A DNA stretch of 64,000 nucleotides from DASYLJ01 sp964432595 (GTDB lineage: Bacteria; Desulfobacterota; Binatia; DP-6), in NCBI GenBank assembly GCA_964432595.1, contig CAYSOF010000002.1:248001-312000 (forward strand). The letters are read 5' to 3'. Shown piece after piece: positions 26,196-37,726 of this stretch. Both the position numbers and the translations under genes were made by a program. The notes beneath the pieces were generated by a model. It worked only from the letters and a program-made list of their open reading frames with translations, was not told the origin of the DNA and made no database searches. The number at the start of each line of letters is the position of its first letter. Position 1 is the stretch's first letter.

Positions 26196-27656
26196 GTGCT
26201 TCCCGACGGACTCGAGTCGATGGCCTACTGCACGCCGGCGAGCGTGCGTCCCGGCGACGCGGTCGCGCTGCATCTCTCGTCGACCGCGCCGCGCGTCGCG
26301 GTGGAGGTCGTGCGCGACGGCGCCGAGCCGACGGTGGTCTGGCGCGCCGACGTGGCTGCGCCAGCGCTCCCTGTTCCCGACGACGCGCCGGAGAACGGCT
26401 GCGCGTGGCCCGTTGCGCTCACGATTCCCGTCGACCCGTCGTGGCCGAGCGGCGTCTACCTCGTCCGCTGCGGCGATGATCCGCCGACCGCGTTCTTCGT
26501 GGTGCGCGCGGCGACGCCGTCGCCCGACGGCATCCTGCTCGTCCTCGCGACCACGACCTGGAACGCCTACAACGACGTCGGCGGCCGGAACTTCTACACG
26601 GGCGCCGTCACGCTCTCGTTCGAACGCCCGTTGCCGCCCGGCATGCTGGCGAAGCCCGACGACGACGGCGCGCGCGTCGCGACGATCGATCCCGGCACCG
26701 GCGCGGCGGCGTTCATGGCGTACACGGCGCGCCACCGGCTCTCCATGTGGCACGGCATGGCCGGGTGGGCCGCGTGGGAGCGGACGTTCCTCAGGTGGGC
26801 GGCCGCCGCCGGCTATCGCGTCGACGTGGCGACGAGCGCCGATCTCGAGACCGTGCCCGAGCTGCTCGCGCCGTATCGGCTCTATTTGAGCGTCGGCCAC
26901 GACGAGTACTGGAGCGCCGGCATGCGCGACGCCGTCGAGACGTTCATCGCGCGCGGCGGCAACGCGGCGTTCCTGTCCGGCAACACGTGCTACTGGCAGG
27001 TACGGCTCGAGGGCACGCGCGAGGTCTGCTTCAAGCACCGCTTCCGCGAGGACCCGCTCCACGGCACGCCGCAGACCACGACGATCTGGTCCGATCCGAT
27101 GCTCGATCGCCCGGAGACGAGGCTCACGGGCGTGTCGTTCACGCGCGGCGGATACTCGCGCACGGCGATGAGCGTGCCGCGCGGCAGCGGCGGTTACGAG
27201 GTGCATCGCGCCGATCACTGGATGTTCGAGGGCACCGAGCTGCGGCGTGGCGACCAGCTCGGCGCCGGCGCGGTCGTCGTCGGCTACGAGTGCGACGGCT
27301 GCGAGCTCACGATGGCCGACGGCCTGCCGGCGGCCACGGGCGCGCACGGCACGCCCGACGACTTCCTCGTGCTCGCGACCGCGCCCGTGACGCCGTTCGA
27401 CCGGCACACGACGCCGCTGCCGCTGGCGCCGGGCGCCGAGTACGAGCTCGAGTTCCACGCGAGCCGCCTGCTCGGCAGCGATGCGCCCGACGCGTGCGAC
27501 CGCCTCCGGCACGGCCACGCGGTCCTCGGGACGTACGTGCGTGGTGGGACCGTCGTCACGTCGGGCTGCACCGACTGGGCGTACGGGCTCGACGATCCGG
27601 CGGTCGCGCGCGTGACCCGCAACGTGCTCGACCGCCTCAGCGCGCGCGGCGCGTGA
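26196..27656 (+). CDS. N,N-dimethylformamidase large-subunit-like protein
   Basis: A 486-aa protein resembling the C-terminal domain of the N,N-dimethylformamidase large subunit. An N-terminal beta domain (SVRPGDAVALHLSSTAPRVAVEVVRDG) precedes the Rossmann-like domain containing YLSVGHDEYWSAGMRDAVETF and GNAAFLSGNTCYWQVR. In DMFase the mononuclear iron is held by two tyrosines and a glutamate; the tyrosines of HDEYW and CYWQ are plausible equivalents, which is inference. GTG 26196 is taken as start; ATG 26220 is possible. It overlaps the convergent MsrQ gene by 20 nt. Substrate may be amides other than DMF. Confidence 0.7.
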   Translation: MLPDGLESMAYCTPASVRPGDAVALHLSSTAPRVAVEVVRDGAEPTVVWRADVAAPALPVPDDAPENGCAWPVALTIPVDPSWPSGVYLVRCGDDPPTAFFVVRAATPSPDGILLVLATTTWNAYNDVGGRNFYTGAVTLSFERPLPPGMLAKPDDDGARVATIDPGTGAAAFMAYTARHRLSMWHGMAGWAAWERTFLRWAAAAGYRVDVATSADLETVPELLAPYRLYLSVGHDEYWSAGMRDAVETFIARGGNAAFLSGNTCYWQVRLEGTREVCFKHRFREDPLHGTPQTTTIWSDPMLDRPETRLTGVSFTRGGYSRTAMSVPRGSGGYEVHRADHWMFEGTELRRGDQLGAGAVVVGYECDGCELTMADGLPAATGAHGTPDDFLVLATAPVTPFDRHTTPLPLAPGAEYELEFHASRLLGSDAPDACDRLRHGHAVLGTYVRGGTVVTSGCTDWAYGLDDPAVARVTRNVLDRLSARGA

Positions 27657-28227
27657 CGAGCCGCGCGCCGAGGAGCATGGCGAGCACCGCGGCGTACATG
27701 AGCGGCTCGCTGACGTCCGACTTGACGCGCCAGTAGAAGTGCAGGGCGGCGAGCACCGGCGCGACGTAGGCCAGGCGGTGCAGCCGCGCCCAGCGCGCGT
27801 GCCCGAGCCGGCGAATCGATCCGGCCGTCGACGTTGCGGCGAGCGGAATCAGCAGCACGAACGCCAGCGCGCCGACGAAGATGAACTTCCGCTTCGAGAC
27901 GTCCGCCCAGATTGCGGCCCAGTCGAAGCCCTGGTCGAGGCCGACGTAGGTGCCGACGTGCAGCAGCGCGTAGAAGAAGCCGAGCAGCCCGAGCTCGCGG
28001 CGGATGCGCATCGGCCACGTCCAGCCGAGGAAGCGCTTCGCCGGCGTACACGCGAGCGCCGCGACGAGGAACACGAGCGCCACGAGGCCGACCTGATTGA
28101 GCGCCTGCGCGATCGGGTTGGCGCCGAGCTCGCCGTGCCAGCCGCGCCACCCGATCGCGGCGAGCGGTACGAGCGCGCCGGCGAGCACGCCGGGCCCGAG
28201 CCACGGATGGGGACGGCCGCGCGCCAT
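27637..28227 (-). CDS. msrQ: MsrQ-like heme-binding membrane subunit
   Basis: A 196-aa membrane protein with about five hydrophobic helices of the ferric-reductase-like fold. Histidines in FFYALLHVGTYV and RLHRLAYVAPVLAALHFYW are the expected heme b ligands. MsrQ carries electrons from the quinone pool to the periplasmic molybdoenzyme MsrP. Starts at ATG 28227, two nucleotides after the MsrP stop, confirming the msrPQ operon. The 3' end overlaps the DMFase-like gene. Confidence 0.88.
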   Translation of the reverse strand: MARGRPHPWLGPGVLAGALVPLAAIGWRGWHGELGANPIAQALNQVGLVALVFLVAALACTPAKRFLGWTWPMRIRRELGLLGFFYALLHVGTYVGLDQGFDWAAIWADVSKRKFIFVGALAFVLLIPLAATSTAGSIRRLGHARWARLHRLAYVAPVLAALHFYWRVKSDVSEPLMYAAVLAMLLGARLVTRRAR

Positions 28228-28229
28228 CG

Positions 28230-29195
28230 TCAGAAGTGCACGCGGAGATCCATGCCGGCATAGAGGCTCGCGACCTGATCGGCGTAGCCGTTGAACGGCA
28301 GCGTCGGGCGGCGCGCGATCTCGCCGATGCGGCGCTCCGTCGCCTGGCTCCAGCGCGGATGATCCACGGCGGGGTTCACGTTCGCGTAGAAGCCGTACTC
28401 GTTCGGCGCGTAGTCGTTCCACGTCGTCTTCGGCTGCTCTTCGAGGAGCCGGATCGAGACGATCGACTTGATGCCCTTGAAGCCGTACTTCCACGGCACG
28501 ACGAGCCGCAGCGGCGCGCCGTTCTGGTTCGGCAGCGGCTTGCCGTAGAGGCCGACGGCCAGCAGCGTCAGCGGATGCATGGCCTCGTCGATGCGCAGCC
28601 CCTCGACGTACGGCCACGGCAGGATGCGCTCGCGCTGGCCGGGCATCTGCTCGGGGTCTAGCAGCGTCGTGAAGGCGACGTACTTCGCGCGCGACGTCGG
28701 CTCGGCGCGGCGCAGGATCGCGCCGAGCGGCATCCCGGCCCACGGGATCACCATCGACCACGCCTCGACGCAGCGCATGCGATAGACGCGCTCCTCGACC
28801 GGCGCCCACGACGCCAGCGTGTCGACGTCGACGTCCTGCGGCTTCGCGACCTCGCCCTCGATGCGCACCGTCCACGGCCGGGTGCGGAGCGAGCCGGCGT
28901 ACGTGGCGGGATCGCTCTTGTCGGTGCCGAACTCGTAGAAGTTGTTGTACGTCGCGACGTCGTCGAACGGCGTGCGCGCCTCGTCGGTGTCGAAGCGCCC
29001 GTCGCGCACGATCGCCAGCGCGGGCGCGTCCGCGGCGGGCGGCGGTGGCTCGGGGTCGACGCGCCCGCCGCCCATCAGCCAGAGCAGCGAGCCGCCGACG
29101 CCGGTCGCCGTGGCGCCGAAGAGCGCGGTGTTGCGGAGCAGCTCGCGCCGTCGCAGGTAGAGCGGCTCCGGCGTGATCTCGTCGTCGGGCGTCAC
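28230..29195 (-). CDS. msrP: MsrP-like periplasmic methionine-sulfoxide reductase catalytic subunit
   Basis: A 321-aa molybdopterin oxidoreductase. A Tat leader (YLRRRELLRNTALFGATATG) implies folded export. The molybdenum-ligand cysteine is in VYRMRCVEAWSMVIPW; LPNQNGAPLRLVVPWKYGFKGIKSI is a hallmark of MsrP. The enzyme reduces methionine sulfoxides in periplasmic proteins. GTG 29195 overlaps the stop of the preceding membrane-protein gene (GTGA) and msrQ follows at once, so the three form one operon. Confidence 0.92.
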   Translation of the reverse strand: MTPDDEITPEPLYLRRRELLRNTALFGATATGVGGSLLWLMGGGRVDPEPPPPAADAPALAIVRDGRFDTDEARTPFDDVATYNNFYEFGTDKSDPATYAGSLRTRPWTVRIEGEVAKPQDVDVDTLASWAPVEERVYRMRCVEAWSMVIPWAGMPLGAILRRAEPTSRAKYVAFTTLLDPEQMPGQRERILPWPYVEGLRIDEAMHPLTLLAVGLYGKPLPNQNGAPLRLVVPWKYGFKGIKSIVSIRLLEEQPKTTWNDYAPNEYGFYANVNPAVDHPRWSQATERRIGEIARRPTLPFNGYADQVASLYAGMDLRVHF

Positions 29196-29728
29196 GACGC
29201 CGCCGGCCGCCCGAAGAGCTCGCGCGCCACGAGCACGATGGTGACGGCGAGCCCACCGATCAGGAGGGCGCTCGACGGCACCGCGAGCCACTCGAGCGAC
29301 GCCTTCGCGGCGCCGGTGCCACCGAGCGCGGGCGCGCGCTGGCCGGCGAGCAGCCAGAAGAGAGCGTACCCGAGCCCGCCGGCGCCGAGCCCCGCCGCGA
29401 CCAGCGAGCGCAGCCACGCGGACGACGCGGCGATGAGCCCGAGCAGCACGGACGCGGCCAGCGTCGCCGTGCCGATCGCGCCGGCGTGCAGGTGGGCGCG
29501 CTTGTAGTAGCTCCAGCTCTTGTCCACGACCTCTTTCATCTTCGACGCCTCGCCGGCGTAGACGGTTTCACGCACGGCCTCGGCGCTGGCGGCGAGGCCG
29601 CCCTTCAGCGTGTCCTCGGCGGCGCCGAACACGCCGCCCAACGCGAACCCCGCCAGGATGGTCAGCAGCGACAGAAGGATGCCGGCGCGCACCGTGCGCA
29701 GCCGTGTCACCAGGTCGTCGGGCGTCAT
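29192..29728 (-). CDS. Four-to-five-helix membrane protein upstream of msrPQ
   Basis: A 178-aa integral membrane protein with hydrophobic stretches near residues 15-35, 80-105, 110-130 and 150-170. One periplasmic or cytoplasmic loop has SKMKEVVDKSWSYYKRAHLHAGAIGT; the histidines in this loop and helix could ligate heme, but I do not recognise the family. ATG 29728 was chosen; a start at 29764 is possible. Its stop overlaps the msrP GTG by 4 nt, so translation is coupled and a role with MsrPQ, perhaps electron delivery, is plausible. Confidence 0.65.
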   Translation of the reverse strand: MTPDDLVTRLRTVRAGILLSLLTILAGFALGGVFGAAEDTLKGGLAASAEAVRETVYAGEASKMKEVVDKSWSYYKRAHLHAGAIGTATLAASVLLGLIAASSAWLRSLVAAGLGAGGLGYALFWLLAGQRAPALGGTGAAKASLEWLAVPSSALLIGGLAVTIVLVARELFGRPAAS

Positions 29729-29768
29729 GCCGGTCACAAGGCGCGACGGCGGGACGGCTGTCAAATCG

Positions 29769-30173
29769 CTACTTCGCGTCGACGAGCCGTCCCGCCATCA
29801 GCAGGTAGCGGTCTTCGTACTTCTTGCCCGGGCAGCACTTCGGCGGGTGCAGCGGCCAGCGATCGACGACGATGATCCCGCCGGCGACGGCGTTGAGCGC
29901 GACCTCGCCTTCGAGCTTCCGCGACGCCAGCTCGCGATGGCCGTCGTCGATCTTGGCGAGCACCGTGAGCGTGCGGGTGGGAATCTTCGTTCCGATGGTG
30001 GTCCACACCAGCACGACCTCGTCCACGCCGTCGCCGTCGACGTCGCCGAGCGCGCTGCCGTGCAGCTCGGTCTTCTCCTCGACGCCGTCGAGGTACGCGC
30101 GCGCGGCCGGCACGTCGGCGGCGACGGCGGCGCGCGCGCAGACGATCACGGCCACGACGATCGCCCGGATCAT
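29769..30173 (-). CDS. Small secreted protein with one Asp-rich calcium loop
   Basis: A 134-aa exported protein: signal peptide MIRAIVVAVIVCARAAVA, then HGSALGDVDGDGVDEVVLVWTTIG, which is a single VCBS/FG-GAP-like repeat. A CC pair occurs in HPPKCCPGKKYEDRYLLMAG. ATG 30173 is preferred over GTG 30188 because it opens directly on the signal peptide. It lies 40 nt upstream of the membrane protein/msrPQ operon on the same strand. No function recognised. Confidence 0.6.
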   Translation of the reverse strand: MIRAIVVAVIVCARAAVAADVPAARAYLDGVEEKTELHGSALGDVDGDGVDEVVLVWTTIGTKIPTRTLTVLAKIDDGHRELASRKLEGEVALNAVAGGIIVVDRWPLHPPKCCPGKKYEDRYLLMAGRLVDAK

Positions 30174-30328
30174 GCCGACAGGAAGCACGACCCGGGCGCG
30201 TCGGGCAACCTCACCGCGATCGTGCCGGCAGCAGGGCGCGCGCCGCGACGACGGCGATCGCGTCCTCGACGGCGCCGATGGCGACGCCGGGGACGATGCC
30301 CCCGGCCGAGCGGCGGTGTCCGTCCTTG

Positions 30329-31324
30329 CTAACGCCCCTTTCCCGCGGCCCGTTTGCGCTCACCGCGTCCGTGGACTCGCGGCAGTACCTCCTCCTCGTA
30401 GAACCGGAGGAAGCCCGCCTGGTCGGGACCGATCTGATGCACGCAGACGTGCGTGTATCCGCCGCGTGCCGCCGTCTCGATCGCCTCGACGTGCTTCTCG
30501 ACGTCGGGGCCGCACACCACGGCCTTCGCGACGGCGTCCTCGGTGATCGGCTCGAACGCCGCCTCGAACTGCGACGGCAGCGACAGCTCGGTCATGAGCG
30601 AGCCGCCGAGCGCGGCGAGCCGCCACAGCTCGTGCGCGGTCTTGCGCGCGGTCTTCTCGTCCTTCGCCCAGCAGACGCCGAGCTCGATGTAGCGCGGCTT
30701 GCCCTTGCCGCCCGCGGCGTCGAAGTGCGCGAGGAGCTCCTCGTCGACCTGCACGTTGATGATCGCGTCGCCGGCGCGTCCGGCCAGCTCGGCCGCGTGC
30801 CGCTTGCTCGCCGCGACCATGATCGGCGGTGGCTCGTCGGGCAGCGTGTACAGGCGTGCGTCCTCGACGGTGAAGTATTCGCCGCGGTGGCTCTTCTGCC
30901 GGCCGGTCCAGAGCAGGCGGATGACGTCGATCGCCTCGGCCAGCATCTCGAGGCGCACGTCGGCCGACGGCCAGCCCTGGCCGACGACGTGCTCGTTCAG
31001 ATTCTCGCCGGTGCCGAGCCCGAGGAAGAAGCGTCCCGGCATGAGCGCCGCGGTCGACGCCGCCGCCTGCGCGACGATCGCGGGATGGACGCGGATCGTC
31101 GGGCAGGTGACGGCGGTGCCGATGCGCAATCGCTCGGTCGCCTGCGCGATGGCGCCGATCACCGTCCAGACGAAGGGGCTGTGCCCCTGCGCGTCGATCC
31201 ACGGGTGGAAGTGGTCGGAGATGAGCCCGAACGCGAAGCCCGCCTGCTCGGCGCGGACCGCGAAGTCCACGAGCTCCCGCGGGCCGAACTCCTCGCTCGA
31301 GAGCTTGTAGCCGATGTCGATCAT
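30329..31324 (-). CDS. LLM-class F420-dependent oxidoreductase, G6PDH family
   Basis: A 331-aa luciferase-like TIM-barrel protein. The N-terminus IGYKLSSEEFGPRELVDFAVRAEQ with ISDHFHPWIDAQGHSPFVW places it in the G6PDH-type F420-dependent branch, whose model enzyme is mycobacterial Fgd1. Other cues are GTAVTCPTIRVHPAIVAQAAAS and FLGLGTGENLNEHV. Such enzymes reduce F420 or transfer hydride from substrates such as sugars or alcohols. Starts at ATG 31324. This implies the organism makes coenzyme F420. Substrate not determined. Confidence 0.88.
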   Translation of the reverse strand: MIDIGYKLSSEEFGPRELVDFAVRAEQAGFAFGLISDHFHPWIDAQGHSPFVWTVIGAIAQATERLRIGTAVTCPTIRVHPAIVAQAAASTAALMPGRFFLGLGTGENLNEHVVGQGWPSADVRLEMLAEAIDVIRLLWTGRQKSHRGEYFTVEDARLYTLPDEPPPIMVAASKRHAAELAGRAGDAIINVQVDEELLAHFDAAGGKGKPRYIELGVCWAKDEKTARKTAHELWRLAALGGSLMTELSLPSQFEAAFEPITEDAVAKAVVCGPDVEKHVEAIETAARGGYTHVCVHQIGPDQAGFLRFYEEEVLPRVHGRGERKRAAGKGR

Positions 31325-31401
31325 GCGGAAGGTCGAGCAAGGCCCATGCCCATGCCAGGGCCGCGCGATCGCGTCGGGTCGCGTGGCGATGTGTAGAATC
31401 G

Positions 31402-34488
<3,087 letters not shown>

Positions 34489-34501
34489 GGCTTCGCCCTT
34501 C

Positions 34502-34529
34502 TTTCGCCTCGTACGGGACCGCCCGTCAA
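34502..34529 (-). promoter_or_regulatory. Candidate promoter of dnaE2
   Basis: In gene direction TTGACG (34529-34524) is followed after 16 nt by GCGAAA (34507-34502), 13 nt before the start codon. The TTGACG lies just beyond the stop of the upstream gene. The same two elements precede imuA with 15 nt between them. No classical LexA box was seen. Confidence 0.4.
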
Positions 34530-34533
34530 CCCG

Positions 34534-35325
34534 TCACTCGTACTCGTCCATCCGCTCGTGCGGGATGCCGAAGTGGTGCGCGATCTCGTGGACCACCGTG
34601 CGCCGCACCTCGGTCCGCAGCGCCGCTTCGTCGCGACAGGCCAGCTCGTGCGACCGCTGATAGATGACGACGTGGTCGAGGTGATCGTCCGTGGCCGTCG
34701 TGCGATCGGGCCGCGCGACGCCGACGTACAGGCCGAGCTGCAGCGGGTCCTCGGCGTCCGGCCCGGGCCACGGCTCGACGCGCACGACGACCTGCGCGAG
34801 CAGCGCGCGGAATTCGGGTGGGATGCCGTCCAGCGCATGCGCCACCAGCGCCTCGAAGCGCGCGGGCTCGAGCCGCAGCGGAACGGGGAACGCCCGCGGA
34901 TCGAGTCGCGCCGCCGCGCGGTACTCCACGTCGGCCTCGGCGATCCGGCCGAGCCGGTCGAGGCACACTGCGACGTCGCGATGCACCGACGCACGCTCGG
35001 CCGGATCGAGCTCCGCGCGATCGTCCGGCGTCAGCGCCCCGAGCACGGCCAGCGCGTCGGCGAAGCGGCCGAGCTCGAGCAGCGCGACGGCGCGCTCGCG
35101 ACGCGCCCACAGCCGATCCGGCTCGACGGCGAGCACGTCGTCCAGGATGGCGAGCGCGTCGTCGAAGCGGGCGTCCTCGCCGGCGAGGAAGGCCTCCCAT
35201 TCGCGCAGCTCGAGCGCCTCGGGGAACGCGTGCCGGGCGCGGGCGAGCTCCGCGTGCAGCCCCTCGTCGTCACCGTCGTCGTCGAGCGCGTCGAGCCGGT
35301 CGAGGAAGTCGTCGAGCGTGTCCAC
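34534..35325 (-). CDS. TPR-containing zincin-like metallopeptidase
   Basis: A 263-aa protein. The N-terminal 130 residues are TPR-like helices (DDALAILDDVLAVEPDRLWARRERAVALLELGRF). The C-terminal domain resembles the small zincin-like family with HExxHHFG: VVHEIAHHFGIPHERMDEYE, carrying the two zinc histidines and the catalytic glutamate. GTG 35325 was chosen because homology starts there; the upstream extension to 35463 is Arg/Ser-rich shadow sequence. No signal peptide, so it is probably cytoplasmic. Substrate unknown. Upstream of dnaE2 on the same strand. Confidence 0.72.
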   Translation of the reverse strand: MDTLDDFLDRLDALDDDGDDEGLHAELARARHAFPEALELREWEAFLAGEDARFDDALAILDDVLAVEPDRLWARRERAVALLELGRFADALAVLGALTPDDRAELDPAERASVHRDVAVCLDRLGRIAEADVEYRAAARLDPRAFPVPLRLEPARFEALVAHALDGIPPEFRALLAQVVVRVEPWPGPDAEDPLQLGLYVGVARPDRTTATDDHLDHVVIYQRSHELACRDEAALRTEVRRTVVHEIAHHFGIPHERMDEYE

Positions 35326-35395
35326 GCGCTGCCGTTCTACCGCGGACGTCGTCGGGACACGACGGGTGTTGCCCTCGACGGCGCGAGGATGCTCT

Positions 35396-35743
35396 ATGCG
35401 CCGCATGCGCTTCCTGCTGCACTGGCTGCTGAACGCCCTGGGCCTGCTCATCGTCGCGCACATCGTCCCCGGCTTTCACGTCCGCAGCTTCGGTGCGGCG
35501 TTGATCGCGGCGATCGTGATCGGGCTCGTGAACGCCACCGTCGGCTGGATCCTCTTCCTGATGACGTTGCCGCTCACGATCCTGACGTTCGGGTTGTTCA
35601 CCCTCGTGGTGAACGCATTGCTCATCTGGATGGCGTCGGGCATCTCGCCCGGCTTCCACATCGACGGCTTCGCCGCCGCGCTGCTCGGCGCGCTGGTGCT
35701 GGCGATCGTGAACGCGATCCTTCGGGCGCTGGTGAACCCGTGA
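35396..35743 (+). CDS. Phage-holin-4-like four-helix membrane protein
   Basis: A 115-aa very hydrophobic protein of the DUF-type superfamily called mycobacterial phage holin 4 (PF04020-like). Four helices are visible, with signatures LNALGLLIVAHIVPGFHV, FGLFTLVVNALLIWMASGISPGFHI and a final LVLAIVNAILRALVNP. Despite the name, members are ordinary chromosomal membrane proteins of unknown role. ATG 35396 has GAGGATG upstream. Confidence 0.8.
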   Translation: MRRMRFLLHWLLNALGLLIVAHIVPGFHVRSFGAALIAAIVIGLVNATVGWILFLMTLPLTILTFGLFTLVVNALLIWMASGISPGFHIDGFAAALLGALVLAIVNAILRALVNP

Positions 35744-35796
35744 CGGGCTGGCGTCCCGGGGCGGCGCGGTATAGCAGCGGCGGCGGGAGGAGCTCG

Positions 35797-36387
35797 ATGG
35801 TGCGACGGCAAGTTCGATGGGGAATCGCCCTGCTCGTGGTGGCGGCGGCCGGCTGCGGCGGGACGTCGAAGCCGAAGCCCGCGGCGACGCCGCCTCCGGC
35901 GGCAGAGGCGCCTCCCGGAAGCGCGGGCGCGGCGGGACAGCCTGCGGGCCAACAGATCCCCGAGGCTACGGCGAAGGACTTCGAGACGCTCGTCAACCGC
36001 TCCGTGCCCTTCGCGCTCGAGCAGATCGACAAGCAGGGCGAGTTCTACCCCTACGCCACGGTCATCACGAAGGACGGCAAGTTCGAGCCCGCGGTCGCGA
36101 AGCCGAAGACCGATCGGCCGACGTCGCAGGAAGTGATCGACATGCTCGTCGAGGAGCTGCGCCGGCGCGCGGCGAAGGGCGAGCTGCGCGTGGTCTGCGT
36201 CGTCGTCGGCGGCCGGCTGGCGCGCGATCAGAGCTCGGCGCCCGAGGACGTCATCCAGGCGCGCCTCGAGCACGTCGACGGCACCGCGGTCGAGGTCTAC
36301 GTCCCGTGGAAGCGCGGGAAGGACAAGAAGGTGCAGCCGGGCGAGGGCTTCGCCGGGCGCGGTGTCCCGCAGATCTTCACGAGGTAG
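35797..36387 (+). CDS. Putative lipoprotein, unknown function
   Basis: A 196-aa exported lipoprotein: hydrophobic signal with lipobox AAAGC (cysteine near residue 20), then a Pro/Ala-rich spacer (about 35 residues). The folded domain has EFYPYATVITKDGKFEPAV and QARLEHVDGTAVEVYVPWKRG, reminiscent of small soluble domains of bacterial hypothetical proteins. ATG 35797 is preceded by GGGAGGAG. The 3' end overlaps the convergent VOC gene by 11 nt. Confidence 0.65.
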   Translation: MVRRQVRWGIALLVVAAAGCGGTSKPKPAATPPPAAEAPPGSAGAAGQPAGQQIPEATAKDFETLVNRSVPFALEQIDKQGEFYPYATVITKDGKFEPAVAKPKTDRPTSQEVIDMLVEELRRRAAKGELRVVCVVVGGRLARDQSSAPEDVIQARLEHVDGTAVEVYVPWKRGKDKKVQPGEGFAGRGVPQIFTR

Positions 36388-37105
36388 CGAGGACGAAGCG
36401 CGTGCCGGCGACGTCGATCCAGTCGTCGCCGGTCGCGAGCCCACGCGCACGCGCGGCGGCGACGGCGGCCGCGCCGTCGGTGGCCGAAAGCGTGTACGAC
36501 CGGATGCCCGGCGCGGGTCCCTCGACGACGCGGATCGCGCCGCCGTCGAGCGCGATGGTCGTGACGTCGACGGGGCGGCCGAGGACGGCGCCCCAACGCG
36601 CGGCGAGCGCGGCGGGATCGGGGGCCGTCAGCTCGGCGCCGACGACGCCGCGGACGCGGTCGCGACGGATGCGCTGCTCCCACGTCGGCCCCGCCCAGCG
36701 CCACGAGGCGGCCGGGCGCGCCTCGTCGATCGACACGATGGCCGCGCCGACGTCGGCGGGATGGAGGTGGACGGTGCGGATGTCGTCGAGCGCCACCTGC
36801 CAGACGATGCGGACGCCGAGGTCGGCGAGGCGGCGCACGTCGGCGTCGAGATCGGACGACTGCACGATGACCATGTAGCCGCCGTCGCCGCCGCGACGTT
36901 CGAGGAAGCGCTGCGCGGGTGCCGCGGGATCGATCGGCGACACCACCTCGAGGAACGTGTCGCCGATCGGCATGACCGCGTTGTGCAGCCCGAACGCGGC
37001 GACGCCCGGGTCGCGATAGGCGACGTCGACGGCGAAGACCGTCGTGAGGTCGTCGACGGTCGCGTCGAGGTCGCGGGCGGCGATCACCACCTGGCGGAGG
37101 CGCAT
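36377..37105 (-). CDS. Two-domain VOC/glyoxalase-like protein
   Basis: A 242-aa protein with a clear N-terminal VOC-like domain: RLRQVVIAARDLDATVDDLTTVF, then the adjacent strand FGLHNAVMPIGDTFLEVVSP where HNA and E would be metal-site positions. The second half (VRGVVGAELTAPDPAALAARWGAVLGRPV) is a weaker second unit. ATG 37105 was chosen; the upstream extension is unlikely. Substrate unknown. Confidence 0.72.
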   Translation of the reverse strand: MRLRQVVIAARDLDATVDDLTTVFAVDVAYRDPGVAAFGLHNAVMPIGDTFLEVVSPIDPAAPAQRFLERRGGDGGYMVIVQSSDLDADVRRLADLGVRIVWQVALDDIRTVHLHPADVGAAIVSIDEARPAASWRWAGPTWEQRIRRDRVRGVVGAELTAPDPAALAARWGAVLGRPVDVTTIALDGGAIRVVEGPAPGIRSYTLSATDGAAAVAAARARGLATGDDWIDVAGTRFVLATS

Positions 37106-37155
37106 GGGCCGACCCTCGGACGTCGGGTGGCGAGCTGTCAAGCCACGCGGTAGAC

Positions 37156-37722
37156 ATGCGCGCCGTGCATTGCCTCGTCGCGCTCGCGTTGCTGGCCGGC
37201 GTCGCCACCGCGGGCGAGCACCTCGCGAGCACGGAGGCCGGTGGCCGGCGTGTCACGCTCGAGCTGCGGGCGAACGAGCCGGTGCTCGTGCTGCGCAGCA
37301 ACGGTCCGCTCGCCGTCGACGCGCTCGGTACGGCGTTGCCGTCGCTGCTGGCGACGCTCTTCCCTGACGGCACGCTGCCGGCGGACGTGCGTTCGCTGTC
37401 CGCGGGACGCATCGAGACGATGCCCTGGCTGTCGGAGCGACTGGCGCTGGCGGCGTCACGCGATCCGGCGTGGACGGGACCGCAGGGCGGACGTGAGAAC
37501 GCGGTGGTCGGCGCGTTGCTCCAGCGCGACGATCTGTTGCGCGAGCTGGCCGCCCCGTTCGCGCGCTACGGGCTGGTCGTGACGTCGGTGTCGGTGGAGA
37601 AGGTGCTGGTGTCGCGGGCCGACGCGGTGCCGTTCGCCGATCGTCTGCGTGGGGCAGGCGTGGCGCCCGACGCGCGCGTTCCGTTCGATGCGCAGCTCTG
37701 GCTGCGGTTCGGATCGCGGTGA
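37156..37722 (+). CDS. Secreted protein of unknown function
   Basis: A 188-aa exported protein with a signal peptide (ALALLAGVATAG). The mature part has a beta-rich N-terminal segment and a helical middle (LPSLLATLFPDGTLPADVRSL, SERLALAASRDPAW). ATG 37156. No family recognised. Divergent from the VOC gene (50 nt) and convergent with the PIN toxin gene (4 nt). Confidence 0.6.
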   Translation: MRAVHCLVALALLAGVATAGEHLASTEAGGRRVTLELRANEPVLVLRSNGPLAVDALGTALPSLLATLFPDGTLPADVRSLSAGRIETMPWLSERLALAASRDPAWTGPQGGRENAVVGALLQRDDLLRELAAPFARYGLVVTSVSVEKVLVSRADAVPFADRLRGAGVAPDARVPFDAQLWLRFGSR

Positions 37723-37726
37723 GCGG

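Noticed and set aside
35396..35743. Holin-like gene as sign of a prophage
   Set aside because: This holin-4 family is widespread on chromosomes and no other phage gene is near.
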